From assembly GCA_963691815.1 (NCBI GenBank), contig OY829654.1, forward strand, positions 29,487,188 through 29,551,187: DNA of 64,000 nt, in the 5' to 3' direction. The notes beneath the pieces are model-generated. The model did no database searches. It was not told the origin of the DNA and was given only the letters and a program-made list of their open reading frames with translations. Within the stretch, counting starts at the first letter, position 1. Each line of letters opens with the position of its first letter. Made by a program: the position numbers and the translations under genes. Positions 34,725 to 57,849 of the stretch are shown here, piece after piece. This stretch comes from Echiichthys vipera (taxonomy: Eukaryota > Chordata > Actinopteri > Perciformes > Trachinidae).

Positions 34725-35366
34725 TTCATCTCATCTCATCTCATCTCATCTTCAACCGCTTATCCGGGTTCGGGTCGCGGGGGCAGCAGCTTTAGCAGGG
34801 GACCCCAAACTTCCCTTTCCCGGGCCTCATTAACCAGCTCTAACTGGGGGATCCTGACGTGTTCCCAGGCCAGTGTGGAGATATAATCTCTCCACCTGGT
34901 CCTGGGTCTTCCCCGAGGCCTCCTCCCAGCTGGACGTGCCTGGAACACCTCCCTAGGAAGGCACCAAGGGGGCATCCTTACTAAATGATCCTGAACCACC
35001 TCAACTGGCTCCTTTCAACGCAAAGACATAGCGGCTCTACTCTGAGTTCCTCACGGATGGCTGAACTTCTGGCTGAGGGAGACTCCAGCCCCCCTTCTGA
35101 GAAAACCCATTTCGGCCGCTTGTACCCACGACCTCATTCTTTCGGTCATGACCCAGCTTTCATGACCATAGGTGAGGGTAGGAACGAAGATTGACCGGTA
35201 GATCGAGAGCTTTGCCTTCCGGCTCAGCTCTCTTTTCATCACAACGGTGCGGTAGAGCGACTGCAACGACGCCCCCGTTGCTCCGATTCTCCGGCCAAAC
35301 TCACACTCCATCGTCCCCTCACTCGTGAACATGATCCTGAGGTACTTGAACTCCTTCACTTGGGGT
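34725..35366 (-). mobile_element. Rex3 3' fragment
   Basis: The minus-strand frame 35359-35051 reads KEFKYLRIMFTSEGTMECEF and IYRSIFVPTLTYGHESWVM. The frame 34999-34760 reads RMPPWCLPREVFQARPAGRR and WRDYISTLAWEHVRIP. The end (34725-34750) is the (GATGA)n Rex3 tail. The 5' part is missing. It retains the region deleted from the 28.85-kb copy. Confidence 0.9.
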
Positions 35367-35639
35367 GAATAATTGTTATTATTATTACTAATATTTAATT
35401 TATTTTTTATTATTATTAGTCGTCTTCTCTACTATGTTATGCGGCCAGTTCAATCATTTTATACAGACTGTCTATATACATTTTCTCACATCTTCTATTC
35501 GGCTTTATTCTTTGCAATCGTTGTTTGTTCCTAGAACTGTAAATCTGATTCAAGGGTGTATACAAAAACGTCTAATGCCGACACCAATGTGTCCTGAAGT
35601 CCCAAACAAACATGAAACAGAAATCATCTTTTTATTCCT

Positions 35640-36195
35640 GTCTGCTACTCCAAACTGGCAGTAGGGAACACACCGACTGTGGATAAGTACCTCCTACATC
35701 TACACTTAAATAATCAGAACTATTGCCTTAAAAATAACAAAGAGTGCTTTTCCTTTTGGTCTGCAGGGAGGTTTCAGCCTCTACAAATAGCTCGGAGAAC
35801 CAGGGTGACAGGGTGCATTTAAAATTTGATTTTAAAAGGAGAAACTGGTCAGCCAGTAGAGGTAGTTTCTTCATGTAAATACCTTGGTGTTCACTTAGAT
35901 AATAACTAAACTGGAAAGAGAACAGCAGAGTTCCCTTCAAGATGGCTCAGTCTAGACTGTTTTTTCTAAGGAAACTGAGGGCGTTTGATATGGGAAGGTC
36001 TATTTTAAACACATTTTATCATGGGATACTGGAAAGTGTTACCTGCTGTTGTGTGTTGGGCCTCCATCATTGGTTCATGCCCAAGTTTTGTGGATGAAAC
36101 TTTAGATAAGAGGCTGATGAGGATGATGAGGAATGTGTTGTCAAGGGACGACCACCCCCTGCACAACATCTTCAATAAGAGTGCTTTAGCTTGTA
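35640..36195 (+). mobile_element. LINE fragment of L2/Maui type, heavily decayed
   Basis: Scattered frames give SCKYLGVHLDN, QSRLFFLRKLRAFDMGRSIL and VVCWASIIGS, followed by DHPLHN. These are conserved C-terminal RT segments in this LINE group. Stops and frameshifts are frequent. Confidence 0.65.
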
Positions 36196-36350
36196 AGACA
36201 TGTCCAGGCACAGTCTTCTATTTACTCTGGGGTAAAAATGTAGTCCCTTGACCCCAACACCTCTGATGAAATTCACCTCCTTCACATCACCCTGTCTTTC
36301 TCTTCTACCTCTGGGTTTTGTCATTCTGCACCTGGACTAAGCACACACTC

Positions 36351-36960
<610 letters not shown>

Positions 36961-37177
36961 ATGGGAGTGGAGCTTGTCATTTTTAAATCATTCCCTGTGA
37001 AATGTAATGTAATTTTAGATCATTTTGACAAACACCTCAGATGAAAGTGGACATATTTACATGCAGTAGTCATTACAGTCGGCTCTCAGTCTGAAGCTAA
37101 TCAGCCTCTGGGGGCAGCAGCTAATATTTCAGTCGTTCAGGTGTAGCCAGCGGATATCTGCACCAAAGCTTCCTCTT

Positions 37178-37331
37178 CCGCTGGGGCGCCCGATGGCTCA
37201 GCAGGTGCCCCATATACAGAGGGTTTGACTCAGACCAGCAGCCCTTGTGGACCTCTATCTCTCTCTCTCTCACGTTCTCTCCCATTTCCTGTCAACCTCC
37301 AGCTGTACTATACAAAGAAAGGCCAAAAAAA
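37178..37331 (+). repeat. tRNA-derived SINE
   Basis: A box A-like 'gatggctcagcaggtg' and box B-like 'ggtttgactcagacc' are spaced as in a tRNA gene, followed by a CT-rich body and a poly-A tail at 37325. The tRNA part is too diverged to be a functional tRNA. Confidence 0.65.
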
Positions 37332-40300
37332 AAAGACGTCCTCTTCTGAGTGACGGTCATTGTTTATGGTTTGATTAGCAACTCGAGATGCAAGAATGGA
37401 GTTGGAGTGTCTCTACAAACATATATCTGCATACATTTGTTGGAACAGCTAAAAAGGAAAAATGTACGTGACGTGTAAAACTGACTTGGGGGCACCAGGT
37501 TCACGCCCATGTTGAGCTATATGATTGGGTAGCGGCAGAAATAACTGGTGTGCCTTCTATGCTAACGTTAGCTAGCATCCATTCTCCGATTATGTTTTCA
37601 CATTTATAAAGGCCCAAAAGAACTTCCCAACTCAAGGGGCGGCACCAGCGCATGCATTTCTGCATCTACCACTGCACGCAATTGGATAGCACTACGATCG
37701 AGAGCGACCAATCAGAGAAATAAACAAGGTGACATATGTAGCGCAACGGAAACGGGTCGAGACCAAAGCCTGTTCATTATCCGCAGCCATCTTTGCTTTT
37801 TATTATGATTGGTGATTTGAATTTTCTGACATATTTAATGAGCTCCAATGGTTGGTGCCCAGAGGCAGCCGCAGAGCAAATTTAAATTTGTTAGCGGTGC
37901 GTCTGGATTTCCAGGGTACGATTTAATTACTCAAAGTTATAAAGAATTTGTTTCTGTGTTATACAGTTGACTAACATGATGCAAGTGTACCAAGCCCCCG
38001 TCACAGGGATTTCCTGGTTGATCAAATAAGGAAGTCCCAATAATGTCAGTTCTCTGAGTGTCCACTAGGGGCAGGTTTAATAATAGAGCCTGTGAATGTT
38101 GTCATTTGTCCAGGTCATCGTTATCCCCAAAGCAATTGACCAGTCCCAGCCTGGTCGGTTGCGTACATGAACTGATGAAGCCTCTTGGATGAGAGGTGAA
38201 ACGTCTTCCTAGACAAACAACCAAGTCCAGTTGCTTTGACTTAAATTGCTTTGGGGATTTACTACCACTGAATATGAGCGGTAGTGTTTCTGCTCATCCC
38301 ATGTACTTTACATTGGGATGACCTGACAGGAGGAAGGTTTTACAAATATTAAAACTCTGTGGATTCAAAATATTGGAACAGGAACTGCATGCATGCACTA
38401 CATCCATGATGTAAACATTAAATTTGATGATTCGATTTGACAGAATTATGATGTTTTTGTCTTATTATCTCTACATTATTGAAAGAAAGAAGAAAAACCA
38501 TCAGTATAACAATGGTAGTGTAAATAAATGTAATTGTTTCTGGTTTTTCTAACCCCTGTTAGGAGTGTGTTCAGACTGGGTTGTGCCATGATCATTTTAG
38601 AATAGCCGTTTTTAATGTGGGCACAATTATAAGTCTGTCTGGATACTAAAGATGTGATGAATGTTTTGAACACAGTGTTGGCTGTAAAGGTTATATATGG
38701 CAGGATTTCCTGAGGGGGGAAGAGCTGTTGGTAATGTGAAGTCTCATCTTGCTCATGATTATGATAAATTGCATGTGTGAGGAAGTACAAAGAGGACTGG
38801 GGTTGGACTGAAAGAGAGGTGGAAAACATCACTCATATACTGTATAATATATATATACTGAGTATTTGTATTTCAGTATTTTTACACTGTATTATGCTAC
38901 AGTGTATCTGAAAATGGCGCTTTTGCATTTTGTCTTTTCTGTTTTAATACCTGTCATTGATTTTTTTTTTTTTACTTTTTGTCCTTTTAGGTACAGTTTA
39001 TGTTAATAGGTGCTATATAAATAAAGTTTATTATAAAGATGAGATGAGTTTAGATCATTTTACTTACTTTTATATGCCTAGGAAAGATCAACTCCAGTCC
39101 TTTTCCACTTGGAGACACTTTTCTGGGACCAAAAAATATCAACTACATTTATTTATTTGGCAGACACATTTGTAAAAAACGACATACAAATGAGGTGTAA
39201 TAAAAGCCACAGTAAATCAAGGAGAACGTGTGTGAGGACAAAAGGAGATATATTGTAACCTATTAGGCAGACTGCCATGAAATGTGCTGAGTGAGTCAGA
39301 CAGTCAGACAGTCAGACCACTGTTCCTTTACTGTGACAGACAAGGCAGGCTAGAGAATATCCCACAGGGCCAATTACTCTCAGATAAATGCTGAGCTAAT
39401 CATCGTGAAAGAATAGAAATGTTGAGGAATGATGCAGGCTAGTAGACACACGTACAACCGGGTTCCTCTGAAATCTGCCTCGAGCTTTAGAAGTATCAGT
39501 GTGAGATATTTATCTATTAAGCTTTCATCACCATGCATTTGCATTTGTACTTTGAGTATTTTCATTTTGTGCTACTTTATACTCTTCACTACATCTCAGA
39601 GGAAAATATTGTTTTCTACTGCACTGCATTTGTCTGACATGGCAGTTTTTCATCCCCTTCCTGTCCAGTGAAAACCACTTGTGTCCAGATGTGTTGATGT
39701 TGAATGTGATAAAGAAGCAGGTGAAATTCTCCTACTTCCTAAGGTAACTAAAGTCGTTCGAAAGCCTCTCGGATCATCTGGAAAATGCAAAACCAGGGAT
39801 GTTTTTCTGACACCATGAAAAGTTAATTTTAATACATTTATAATAATCATTCATCACAGATTTTCTTGATTTTTGTGGTTGCGGTTAGCAGGGAACCCTT
39901 ATCGTGTTTTTGAACCATCAAACCAAATCTAAAAATAATGAATTATTGACCTAATATTCAGTAACAGAATAAAAAAACATATATCATTCATAATTAAATA
40001 TGAACTGACTCTTTTCATACAATGAGAAATTGGGAGCCGATTGGATAATGTTCACTGAAGTTAGAACAACTTTTTACAAAATGGCAACCACAGCATTGCA
40101 CACAACGTGCGCTCCACAAGCATTATGTTGCTCTACATCAAGTGTAGACCACAATAAGGCTTCCTGTTGTCTGTAGAGGGTGCTATGCCTGTGAGTTAAT
40201 ATAGAGTTCAACAGTGACCGCCTACTTTTTGTACCTTCCTAAAGGGATTTTCCCATTCATTTACTCCATTGATGTTTCAGAAATCCTTATATAAGAAGCT

Positions 40301-40640
40301 TTAAGTCTGGAACCAAGACAACCAGCTACGAGATGAATCGTGACCATAAAACATTTGGCGCGAAAACAAATTTTGAAAATGGAAAAAAAGGCAGTATGAC
40401 CATAGAGTTCAGTGGTAGCAGCTCACTAGCTGTTTGCAGGTGGTGCTCAACAACTCAATGATAACAGCAAGCTCCACCAATCAGAGATGTTTCTGTTAAG
40501 CTTAGGACTGTTGGTAGTGTAGTACTTCAACAAGGTACAAGGTACAACAAGGTTGATATTAAACTCGTGGTCAGACATAAGACATTATGATATAGGCCTA
40601 TTGAGCATGACATGCAAATAATTGTTCACTTAACTTCTTT
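37332..40640. other. No gene seen; scattered repeats
   Basis: Contains one copy of the dispersed repeat (37987-38087) and a fish interspersed repeat at 39140-39230. The 118-codon minus-strand frame at 38832-38476 has no domain I recognise and no splice context. Confidence 0.4.
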
Positions 40641-40689
40641 GCCTGAAGTCAGCAGTGGAGTTATTCAGTAGACTGAAAGAGAGTAACAG

Positions 40690-42584
40690 GAAAGAGACGG
40701 AGAACGTGGTGGCCTGATCACCCAGACAATGAAGGCAGTAAAGAACACTGCACAGAAATGTATGATAATGGACTGTGGAACGACATCACTTGTGAACCGC
40801 GCCTTGAGGCTGTCTGCGTAGATGTCAGAGGTGAGAATATTAAGAAGTGTAGTTAAACACTCGACAATGTTCGGTTTCCAAAGGAACTCTGGGAGATGAG
40901 ATCCCAGAGGCTCGCCTGCAGTTATATCTAGGAACAATGTTTCTAAAATCTTATGGATTTAAACTGTGTGCATTTATAAAAAAAAACGAAATGTTCATAA
41001 TTATTTTATCACCTTGTAGCTGGCATATAGAGATGCACCCACAAAATGTAATATTTTAATAACTATTTATCTTATATGCAAAGTGGGGATTCCCACAGAT
41101 GCTCCACATCGTGAAATCTATGAATTTATTAAGATCACTTTAAAAAATATAAAGTATGCATATATCTTGTATATTATCATACCTCACTTCTTGCGGTGTG
41201 TTTTCAGGGTCAACTGTGACATTTGTCCTCACCGACGTCTCCATGAGTTGGACTGAAGCTCAGAGCTACTGCAGAGAACACCACACCGACCAGGGTCAGT
41301 GTGAGGAACAAGATAGGGAAGCAGAAGGAACAGGAGCTGGTACTGGCAGGAGAGAAAGTCTGGATCAGCCGCTCCAGAGACTCCTGGAAGTGGCTGGATG
41401 GAAGTCGCTCCTCATTTAGGTATTACAGACAAGAAACTAGGGGACCTAATAACCATTGGAAGGCGGCTTGTGTGGTTGCACATTTTCTCCACTCTGGAAG
41501 ATGGGAGGACTGGAACTGTGATTTTGAGAGTGTTCATTGGCTACAGTGGTAAGCCATCATTCACTAGGCCTTTAAAAGTGACTTTAGGTTCTAAACTCCT
41601 GAAAAATAACACCCATCACATAAGTATCAAGTTCATTCATTCATCTTCAAATGAATCCAATCCAAAGTCATGAAGAGAAAATACAATTTTAACATCCGTT
41701 ATGTTGATATGGGTTCATTAAATCGTTTGGACCGCTGATGTGTATGGGGTTACTCTTGTTTCTCTATGATAAAACATAAAAGGTTTGAGGGCAAAAGGAA
41801 CTCCACTGCAATCTAAAAAAATATCTATTGCAAATACATGATCAAAAATGTATTCATGTGAATCCAAATTTTTTTATTTGCAAAAAGTTCTGCTTTGAAA
41901 GTCCAGTGAGTTCTCCAGTGACAGTTTGACAACATCAACAGCAAAATCAAGTCAAATCAACCTTTATTTATATGGCGCTTTTCATACAGAAAAGTATCGC
42001 AAAGTGCCTTACAGAGATGTACAGAAAAAGAGAAACATCAAATAAAATCAGGAGAAGAAACTGGGACTCAAAAGCAAAGGTTTTGGATTTGCAAAAAAAA
42101 CTTCACCTATTGTCATCAACAGCTTCGTAAGAAATCTTACACGATATGGCATTCAACCAGAAGAGGACCGTGACAAACAAACACTTTTTGATTGCTCCTT
42201 TTAATTCGTGGCCTCTGCTGGTCATCCCCGGACTCTATTTCTAAGCTAACGTTAGCTAATATTGCACTTTTTGCCTGCTATGTTGGTAGTTTTGCTCTCA
42301 AACCTGTTTTGTTTTTATTGCATAAAAAAGTAAACAAAGGAACTCCATGAATGTGCAGTTGTGATCCACTGCAGATGCGTTTGTGTTATTCACCTGCTGG
42401 CATCATTGAAATGATAAAAAATCATGACGGTAATCATTCAACCAGACGTGTTGTGAGGAAAGTTTCTTTTTTTTAAAGACTTTCAGGTTTCAAAGCAAGT
42501 GCTTAAAGTGAGGCTGGAGAAAAACCGCTCCTCTCTGGATCTGAGTGACCCTGCAGTGATGGAGGATATCATGAAGCAGGTCAG
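40690..42584 (+). pseudogene. C-type lectin-like gene, broken (two CTLD remnants)
   Basis: First remnant, about 40706-40827: WWPDHPDNEGSKEHCTEMYD, then LWNDITCEPRLEAVCV and a GTGAG donor, the C-terminal half of a C-type lectin domain. Second remnant, 41207-41551: after an AG acceptor come TFVLTDVSMSWTEAQSYCRE, EKVWISRSRDSWKWLDGS and SGRWEDWNCDFE. A frameshift lies near 41290-41300 and another near 41527, and the final conserved Cys is replaced by Gly in the frame that matches. A third exon at 42487-42584 encodes KQVLKVRLEKNRSSLDLSDP with a GT donor, as in the tail of fish multi-CTLD lectins; no following exon was found. These lesions argue for a pseudogene. Confidence 0.72.
41945..42065. repeat. 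LINE 3'-end repeat
   Basis: 'caacctttatttatatggcg' followed by 'cgcaaagtgccttacagag' is a frequent fish LINE/SINE tail motif. It lies in the last intron of the lectin pseudogene. Confidence 0.55.
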
Positions 42585-42653
42585 TTCCTTTCTCATTTTA
42601 CACAACCGAACACAAAACAACCAGGTCATTTATGTGATTTAGCAGACAACTAA

Positions 42654-42850
42654 GGGCGCACTAACACTGTCCGTCCGTACCGTGCCCCGTGCTTTAGGGT
42701 ACTTGCCCCCCCCCCCGCGGCCCAGGCCCGGTTGTACTCACACTACCTGGGCCTCGGCTTCTTGCTGCCTATACGTCATAACGCCGTAACACGTCACACG
42801 CATTGATTGATATCATCGCAATGCGCGCAGTCTTTTGGCCACATAATGGA
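42654..42850 (+). mobile_element. Harbinger-type element, 5' part only
   Basis: Starts GGGCGCACTAACACTGTCC directly after TAA and follows the sequence of the complete copy at 60482-61099, including 'cgtaacacgtcacacgcatt', then diverges. No matching right end was found. Confidence 0.6.
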
Positions 42851-43009
42851 AAGCAGTGCAGAAAACAACTAACACATATTAGAGATAGAGAATTTTTACT
42901 TCAGTAATTGTGAATGGAGGATCTTTAATACTTATAACTAATATTGTATTTTTCTTTTGCTGAAATAAAATATTTAAATATATATTCCACCTCTTGATGG
43001 AAGAACAGC

Positions 43010-43400
43010 TTCAATGCTGCTCTACTGTTCATGCATGAGAAGAGTCCCTACACATAAAACAAGCCGCAACAACGTAGTTAGTGAACCCAGACTTACCTAC
43101 TGGCCCCTGTACCAGCTCCTCTCATAGTAAAGTCCATTCAAGTGGATTAACAAAGTCAATCGAAAAGGAAGGAGCCCATTGGTGCTTTGTTTTGTGTGTA
43201 GGGACTCTGTGTAAGGCTGCTGCAGAGGTTTGCTGTTATTTTCAGCAGTATTAGTGGTTAAAAAAGACTTTTAAATGCCTTCACCGTACTGCCCCGAGCT
43301 AATCACTGTTAGCCACGTCCGGCTGTTAGCGACTCTACCGTATATCTCGTTGGCTTATTTGATGAATTTAAGTGCTGAAAAAGACCATGGGATGACATGG
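43010..43400. repeat. Partial copy of the foldback element
   Basis: Matches the right half of the foldback element at 53456-54200 ('cctactggcccctgtaccag', 'actgccccgagctaatcact'). Confidence 0.75.
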
Positions 43401-44030
43401 TCGCTGCTCTTTGTACATTGTTCACCGACACCAAGAATGCAACAGTCCATTTTTTATATAAAAGCAGGTCCAAAGTGCAGAGACACAGTCCCGTGGCCCT
43501 TTGGTTAAAAGTTAATGAACACTGATTTAATGTCACTTTCCCTAACCTAAGACAAGAGCTGCCAGTGTTTAAACATAACCATAATCATTTTATAAGGCTG
43601 TAGTCACGATCAGCACCTATTGTATTCTGTCTGTAATATGATATGAAATATGTTGTCAGCGAACATTTTGCTGATACTTTTTTTCAACATTTTTTGGGGC
43701 TTGTTTTTCTTTTTACTTTTTTTACGCAAAGAAACAACAACAGGACTGAACTTGATCAAACAATCTTGGTGAGGTTGGATTCAAATTTCCCCACGGGGCT
43801 CGCTCATGTTTCAGCTGAAAATCTGACAGAAAAGCAGAGAGTATCGATGAAAGGTCAGACTTCATTTATGTCTCACTTAAAAAAAAAACAACAACTTTAA
43901 CTGTTGTATACCAGCAAAATAAACCCAAAGACAAGACTCTCACTCACTCACTCACTCACTCACTCACTCATCTTTAACCGCTTATCAAGACTGTCCTGTA
44001 TAAATCAAAGCTCAAAGAACACGTCTTTTG
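43401..44030. other. No gene supported
   Basis: A short open stretch at 43725-43850 is bounded by plausible splice sites, but its translation has no domain I recognise. A (CTCA)n tract lies at 43939-43970. Confidence 0.35.
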
Positions 44031-44040
44031 TTTTTTTGTG

Positions 44041-44046
44041 TTTATT
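44041..44046 (-). terminator. commd7 poly(A) signal
   Basis: AATAAA on the minus strand, about 340 bases past the commd7 stop, the first such signal after the GT tract. Confidence 0.6.
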
Positions 44047-44154
44047 TCAGTAGAAATGTCTGGCAGAACATCGAATGTGTTTCTGTGTTTAGCTTCAGTC
44101 ACTGAGGTGGGTTGTCAGTGCCACACACAGACACACCACATGACGTAATACATA

Positions 44155-54794
<10,640 letters not shown>

Positions 54795-54875
54795 CTTTTC
54801 TTCCAGCTGAGAAACGAGCCTGTGTTCCCGACTGTACTTCCGGGTTCATCAGTGCGCATGCGTGGGCGGGATTAC
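54795..54875 (-). promoter_or_regulatory. commd7 promoter and 5' UTR
   Basis: Just upstream of the ATG (minus strand) lie an ETS-like CCGGAAGT at 54844-54836 and an NRF1-like palindrome TGCGCATGCG at 54853-54862, followed by a GC-rich CCCGCCCACG. There is no TATA box. This is the pattern of a broadly expressed housekeeping promoter. Confidence 0.65.
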
Positions 54876-55254
54876 AACAGAAATATTGATATTTCATTTA
54901 TTATAAATAAATAATCAATTTAAACTTAAACGAGTGTATGAAAAAAACATTATTTATTTGATTTTTATGTCAATTATTTGACATAAAAGAGCTGAAAGGA
55001 AGTGGAGTTATAAATATTATTATTATTATTATTATTGTTAAATAATCAGTGGAAGAAGTATTTAGATCTTCAGTAAACGTACACTACAATGATTTTCACC
55101 GTCATTGTTTTTGAACAACGGAACACAGTTGAGCAGATCAATTTCAAATATGAAAAAGGTAACATAAAAATCAAGATAAGATGAATATATACATAATGAG
55201 GTGATACGTTACAATTAAAGCATACACGCAGATAGTTATTGTTATTTCTAGTCA

Positions 55255-56600
55255 TTTTGTGGTGGTTTTGCGTCTATTTTTGGTCATTTTGCATCTTTTT
55301 GTGATGTTTTGCATCTATTCTTACTCATTTAGCATCTTTTGTGGTGGTTGTGCATGTATTTTTAGACATTTTGCATCTTTTTGTGGTGGTTTGCATCTAT
55401 TTCTAGTCATTTTGCATCTTTTTGTGGTGGTTTGCATCTATTTTTAGTCATTTTGCATCTTTTTGTGGTGGTTTTGCATCTATTTTTAGACATTTTGCAT
55501 CTTTTGTGGTGGTTGTGCATGTATTTTTAGACATTTTGCATCTTTTTGTGGTGGTTTTGCATCTATTTTCAGTCATTTTGCATCTTTTGTGGTGGTTTTG
55601 CATGTATTTTTAGACATTTTGCATCTTTTGTGGTGGTTGTGCATGTATTTTTAGACATTTTGCATCTTTTTGTGGTGGTTTGCATCTATTTCTAGTCATT
55701 TTGCATCTTTTTGTGGTGGTTTGCATCTATTTTTAGTCATTTTGCATCTTTTGTGGTGGTTGTGCATCTAATTTTAGTCATTTTGCATCTTTTTGTGGTG
55801 GTTTTGCATCTATTTTTAGTCATTTTGCATCTTTTTGTGGTTGTTTGCATCAATTTTTTTGTCATTTTGCATCTTTTTGTGGTGGTTTTGCATCTATTTT
55901 TAGTCATTTTGCATCTTTTTGTGGTGGTTTTTCATCTATTTTTTTGTCATTTTGCATCTTTTTGTGGTGGTTTTGCATCTATTTTTAGTCATTTTGCATC
56001 TTTTTGTGGTGGTTTTGCATCTATCTTTAGTCAGATTGCATCTTTTGTGGTGCCTTTGCATCTATTTTTTAGTCATTTTGCATCTTTTTGTGGTGGTTTT
56101 GCATCTATTTTTAGTCATTTTGCATCTTTTTGTGGTGGTTTGCATCTATTTTTAGTCATTTTGCATCTTTTTGTGGTGGTTTGCATCTATTTCTAGTCAT
56201 TTTGCATCTTTTTGTGGTGGTTTGCATCTATTTTTAGTCATTTTGCATCTTTTTGTGGTGGTTTTGCATCTAATTTTAGTCATTTTGCATCTTTTTGTGG
56301 TGGTTTTGCATCTATTTTTAGTCATTTTGCATCTTTTTGTGGTGGTTTTACATCTATTTTTTAGTCATTTTGCATCTTTTTGTGGTGGTTTTGCATCTAT
56401 TTTTAGTAATTTTGCATCTTTTTGTGGTGGTTTTTCATCTATTTTTAGTCATTTTGCATCTTTTTGTGGTGGTTTTGCATCTAATTTTAGTCATTTTGCA
56501 TCTTTTTGTGGTGGTTTTGAATCCTTTTTTGGTCATTTTGCATCTATTTTTCATCATTTTGCATCTTTTATGGTGGATTTTCAACTATTTCTTGTAAGTA
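55255..56600. repeat. 42-bp minisatellite
   Basis: About 32 tandem copies of a unit containing 'tttttgtggtggttttgcat' and 'ctatttttagtcattttgca'. Units are mostly 41-43 bp. Because 42 is a multiple of three, several long but meaningless frames run through it (repeating HFASFCGGFASIFS). The outer units are more diverged than the central ones. Confidence 0.95.
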
Positions 56601-57179
56601 AATGTTTCTATGTAGTCATTTGTTTCTCTGTGATCATTATACATCTGTTTACATCATTGTCTTTTGTCTCTGTGTAGTAGTTTTGTATCTATCTTCAGTC
56701 ATTTAGCATCCCTTTGTGGTTTGGTTTGCATCCCTATAGTCATTTTTTGTCGCTCTGTGTATGTGGTACATTTGCATCTCGCATTTGTGATCATTTTGTG
56801 TTTTTAGTTTCAGCAACATTTAATGATTCAGGACCCCTGGACCTGTGCCCGGTAGACTCGCTCACTCACCCCTCCATAATAATAATAATAATAATACATC
56901 ATAATTAATATTTTGGTAATATTTTTGAATTATTCTCCAAATTAACAAAAGTTTTGAAATGAATGCAGTGGAGTGAAAAGTACAATATTGGGCTCAAACT
57001 CAAGTAACCTGAGTAACTGTCCTCGTTAGGAGATCATATCAAGAACAAGTGCAACTTATGGTTTCTGTTCAGCAACCGTGCGTTTCGACTCCCCGGGGAA
57101 AAAGGGAAAGTCTTTTTTTGTTTTTTAAATTGAATAGGGTGAAGAGAGAAAGTAGATCCTGTTGAACCTGCGGGCGCGG

Positions 57180-57606
<427 letters not shown>

Positions 57607-57761
57607 TAAGTTTCACTCCGGGGAGGGCGTTCTTCTTGCTTCTTCCCGTCTTATTCGTACAGACGGAGAATTCCAAGTTCTCACACTTAAACACACGTTG
57701 AACCGACTCTCATTTGATGGGCTGTTTTCGTGCGCCGCTGTGCAGCCTGCCCTCGTGTTCC

Positions 57762-57795
<34 letters not shown>

Positions 57796-57849
57796 TTCCT
57801 TTTGATTCCATTGTGCACTTGTGAAGTTTGCAGCTCCGTAGTCTTGGCT

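Noticed and set aside
37178..37331. A functional tRNA gene
   Set aside because: A and B box-like sequences are present, but the cloverleaf is not maintained and a poly-A tail follows, so it is a SINE.
55255..56600. CRISPR-like array
   Set aside because: Units are contiguous without distinct spacers and the genome is a fish; it is a minisatellite.
55422..56677. 161-168 codon hydrophobic repeat protein (HFASFCGG repeats)
   Set aside because: Produced by the 42-bp minisatellite, whose unit is a multiple of three; no promoter, no start context, and repeats decay at the edges without keeping frame.
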